Origin: Rotaria macrura
Taxonomy: Eukaryota; Rotifera; Eurotatoria; Philodinida; Philodinidae
Assembly (NCBI GenBank): GCA_900239685.1
Contig: OENT01000084.1
Span: 169,912-233,911 of the forward strand
Direction of reading: 5' to 3'
DNA: 64,000 nucleotides
Shown here: one piece after another, positions 63,801 through 64,000 of the stretch
Layout: each line of letters begins with the position of its first letter
Position numbering within the stretch: the stretch's first letter is position 1
The notes under the pieces: generated by a model
What the model saw: only the letters and a program-made list of their open reading frames with translations
What the model was told of the DNA's origin: nothing
Database searches by the model: none
Translations under genes and position numbers: made by a program

Positions 63801-64000
63801 GCATGAATGCACAATTCGAACATTACTGAACGTTACCCATCTATTGTTTTGTTAAAACTTTTTCTAAGGATTTGTAGTAGGGTGATTCCGCCAGATTCCT
63901 CCCACCGTTACATCGACCATCTCCGAATTCGATGAAACTCGGAGGGTTTGTAGAGAATTTTATGCTGATCATTTTGGAATATTAAAAAGTGAAGACTTTA
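60889..64000. other. Right-edge intergenic region, no gene seen
   Basis: Short open frames only (up to 78 codons), with no motif. It contains a possible tRNA-derived repeat near 62040-62240. Confidence 0.5.
62040..62240 (+). repeat. Possible tRNA-derived (SINE-like) sequence
   Basis: A locally less AT-rich block containing GGGTTCGAGTT at about 62130-62140, which matches a pol III B box. About 60 bp earlier is a loose A-box-like stretch. It ends near a CA-rich tail (ACACACACACCC at about 62229-62240). No cloverleaf can be drawn with confidence, and no second copy is seen in the window. Confidence 0.2.

Noticed and set aside
1-64000. CRISPR arrays, bacterial operons, telomeric repeats, spliced-leader RNA gene
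   Set aside because: Looked for and not seen: repeats are inverted or simple, genes have introns, and no direct-repeat/spacer array or telomere-like array is present.

Overview
This is an AT-rich (roughly 30% GC by eye) animal nuclear DNA window. Multi-exon genes have many short introns (about 40-80 nt) with GT-AG ends. The window carries clear metazoan orthologues: an opsin, SPOP, HP1, mitochondrial cysteinyl-tRNA synthetase, AMACR and SDHD. It also holds a solitary 5S rRNA gene, several small foldback (MITE-like) elements and one intron-containing AAA ATPase that looks bacterial. That combination fits a bdelloid rotifer best, but this is an inference (about 50-60% sure); no ribosomal or mitochondrial marker fixes the species. 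I assembled exons by hand from splice signals, and every complete model closes in frame.

Left part (1-20859). The 3' end of a class A peptide-type GPCR is followed by an intronless Fos-like bZIP gene on the minus strand, with a TATA box and a consensus CRE upstream. Then comes about 17 kb with no convincing gene. It contains four MITE-like elements: two 366-bp palindromes of one family (5272-5637 and 19951-20316), a 383-bp element with an 8-bp duplication (6643-7025) and a 126-bp element (12687-12812).

Gene-dense core (20860-48500). An eight-exon opsin (+) converges on an 894-aa protein with about four fibronectin-III-like domains (-). Then, all on the minus strand, come a peroxisomal alpha-methylacyl-CoA racemase, the succinate dehydrogenase membrane anchor and mitochondrial CysRS. 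CysRS is divergent from SPOP (MATH-BTB) across a 445-bp shared promoter region. Further right are an HP1 chromodomain/chromoshadow protein with an Asn/His-rich hinge (-) and a secreted protein with three EGF domains (-).

Right part (48501-64000). This is mostly non-coding. It has a 265-bp hAT-like MITE with 8-bp duplications, a single 5S rRNA gene with a pol III terminator, and a three-exon AAA ATPase that is a strong candidate for horizontal transfer.

The genes are not an operon or pathway. AMACR, SDHD and CARS2 happen to be neighbouring metabolic and organelle genes. The most interesting signals are: the opsin with acidic residues at both known counterion positions; the bacterial-type ATPase with introns; the concerted, mirrored evolution of the arms of the 366-bp palindromes; and the cluster of one 10-bp palindrome near 1.0-1.3 kb.
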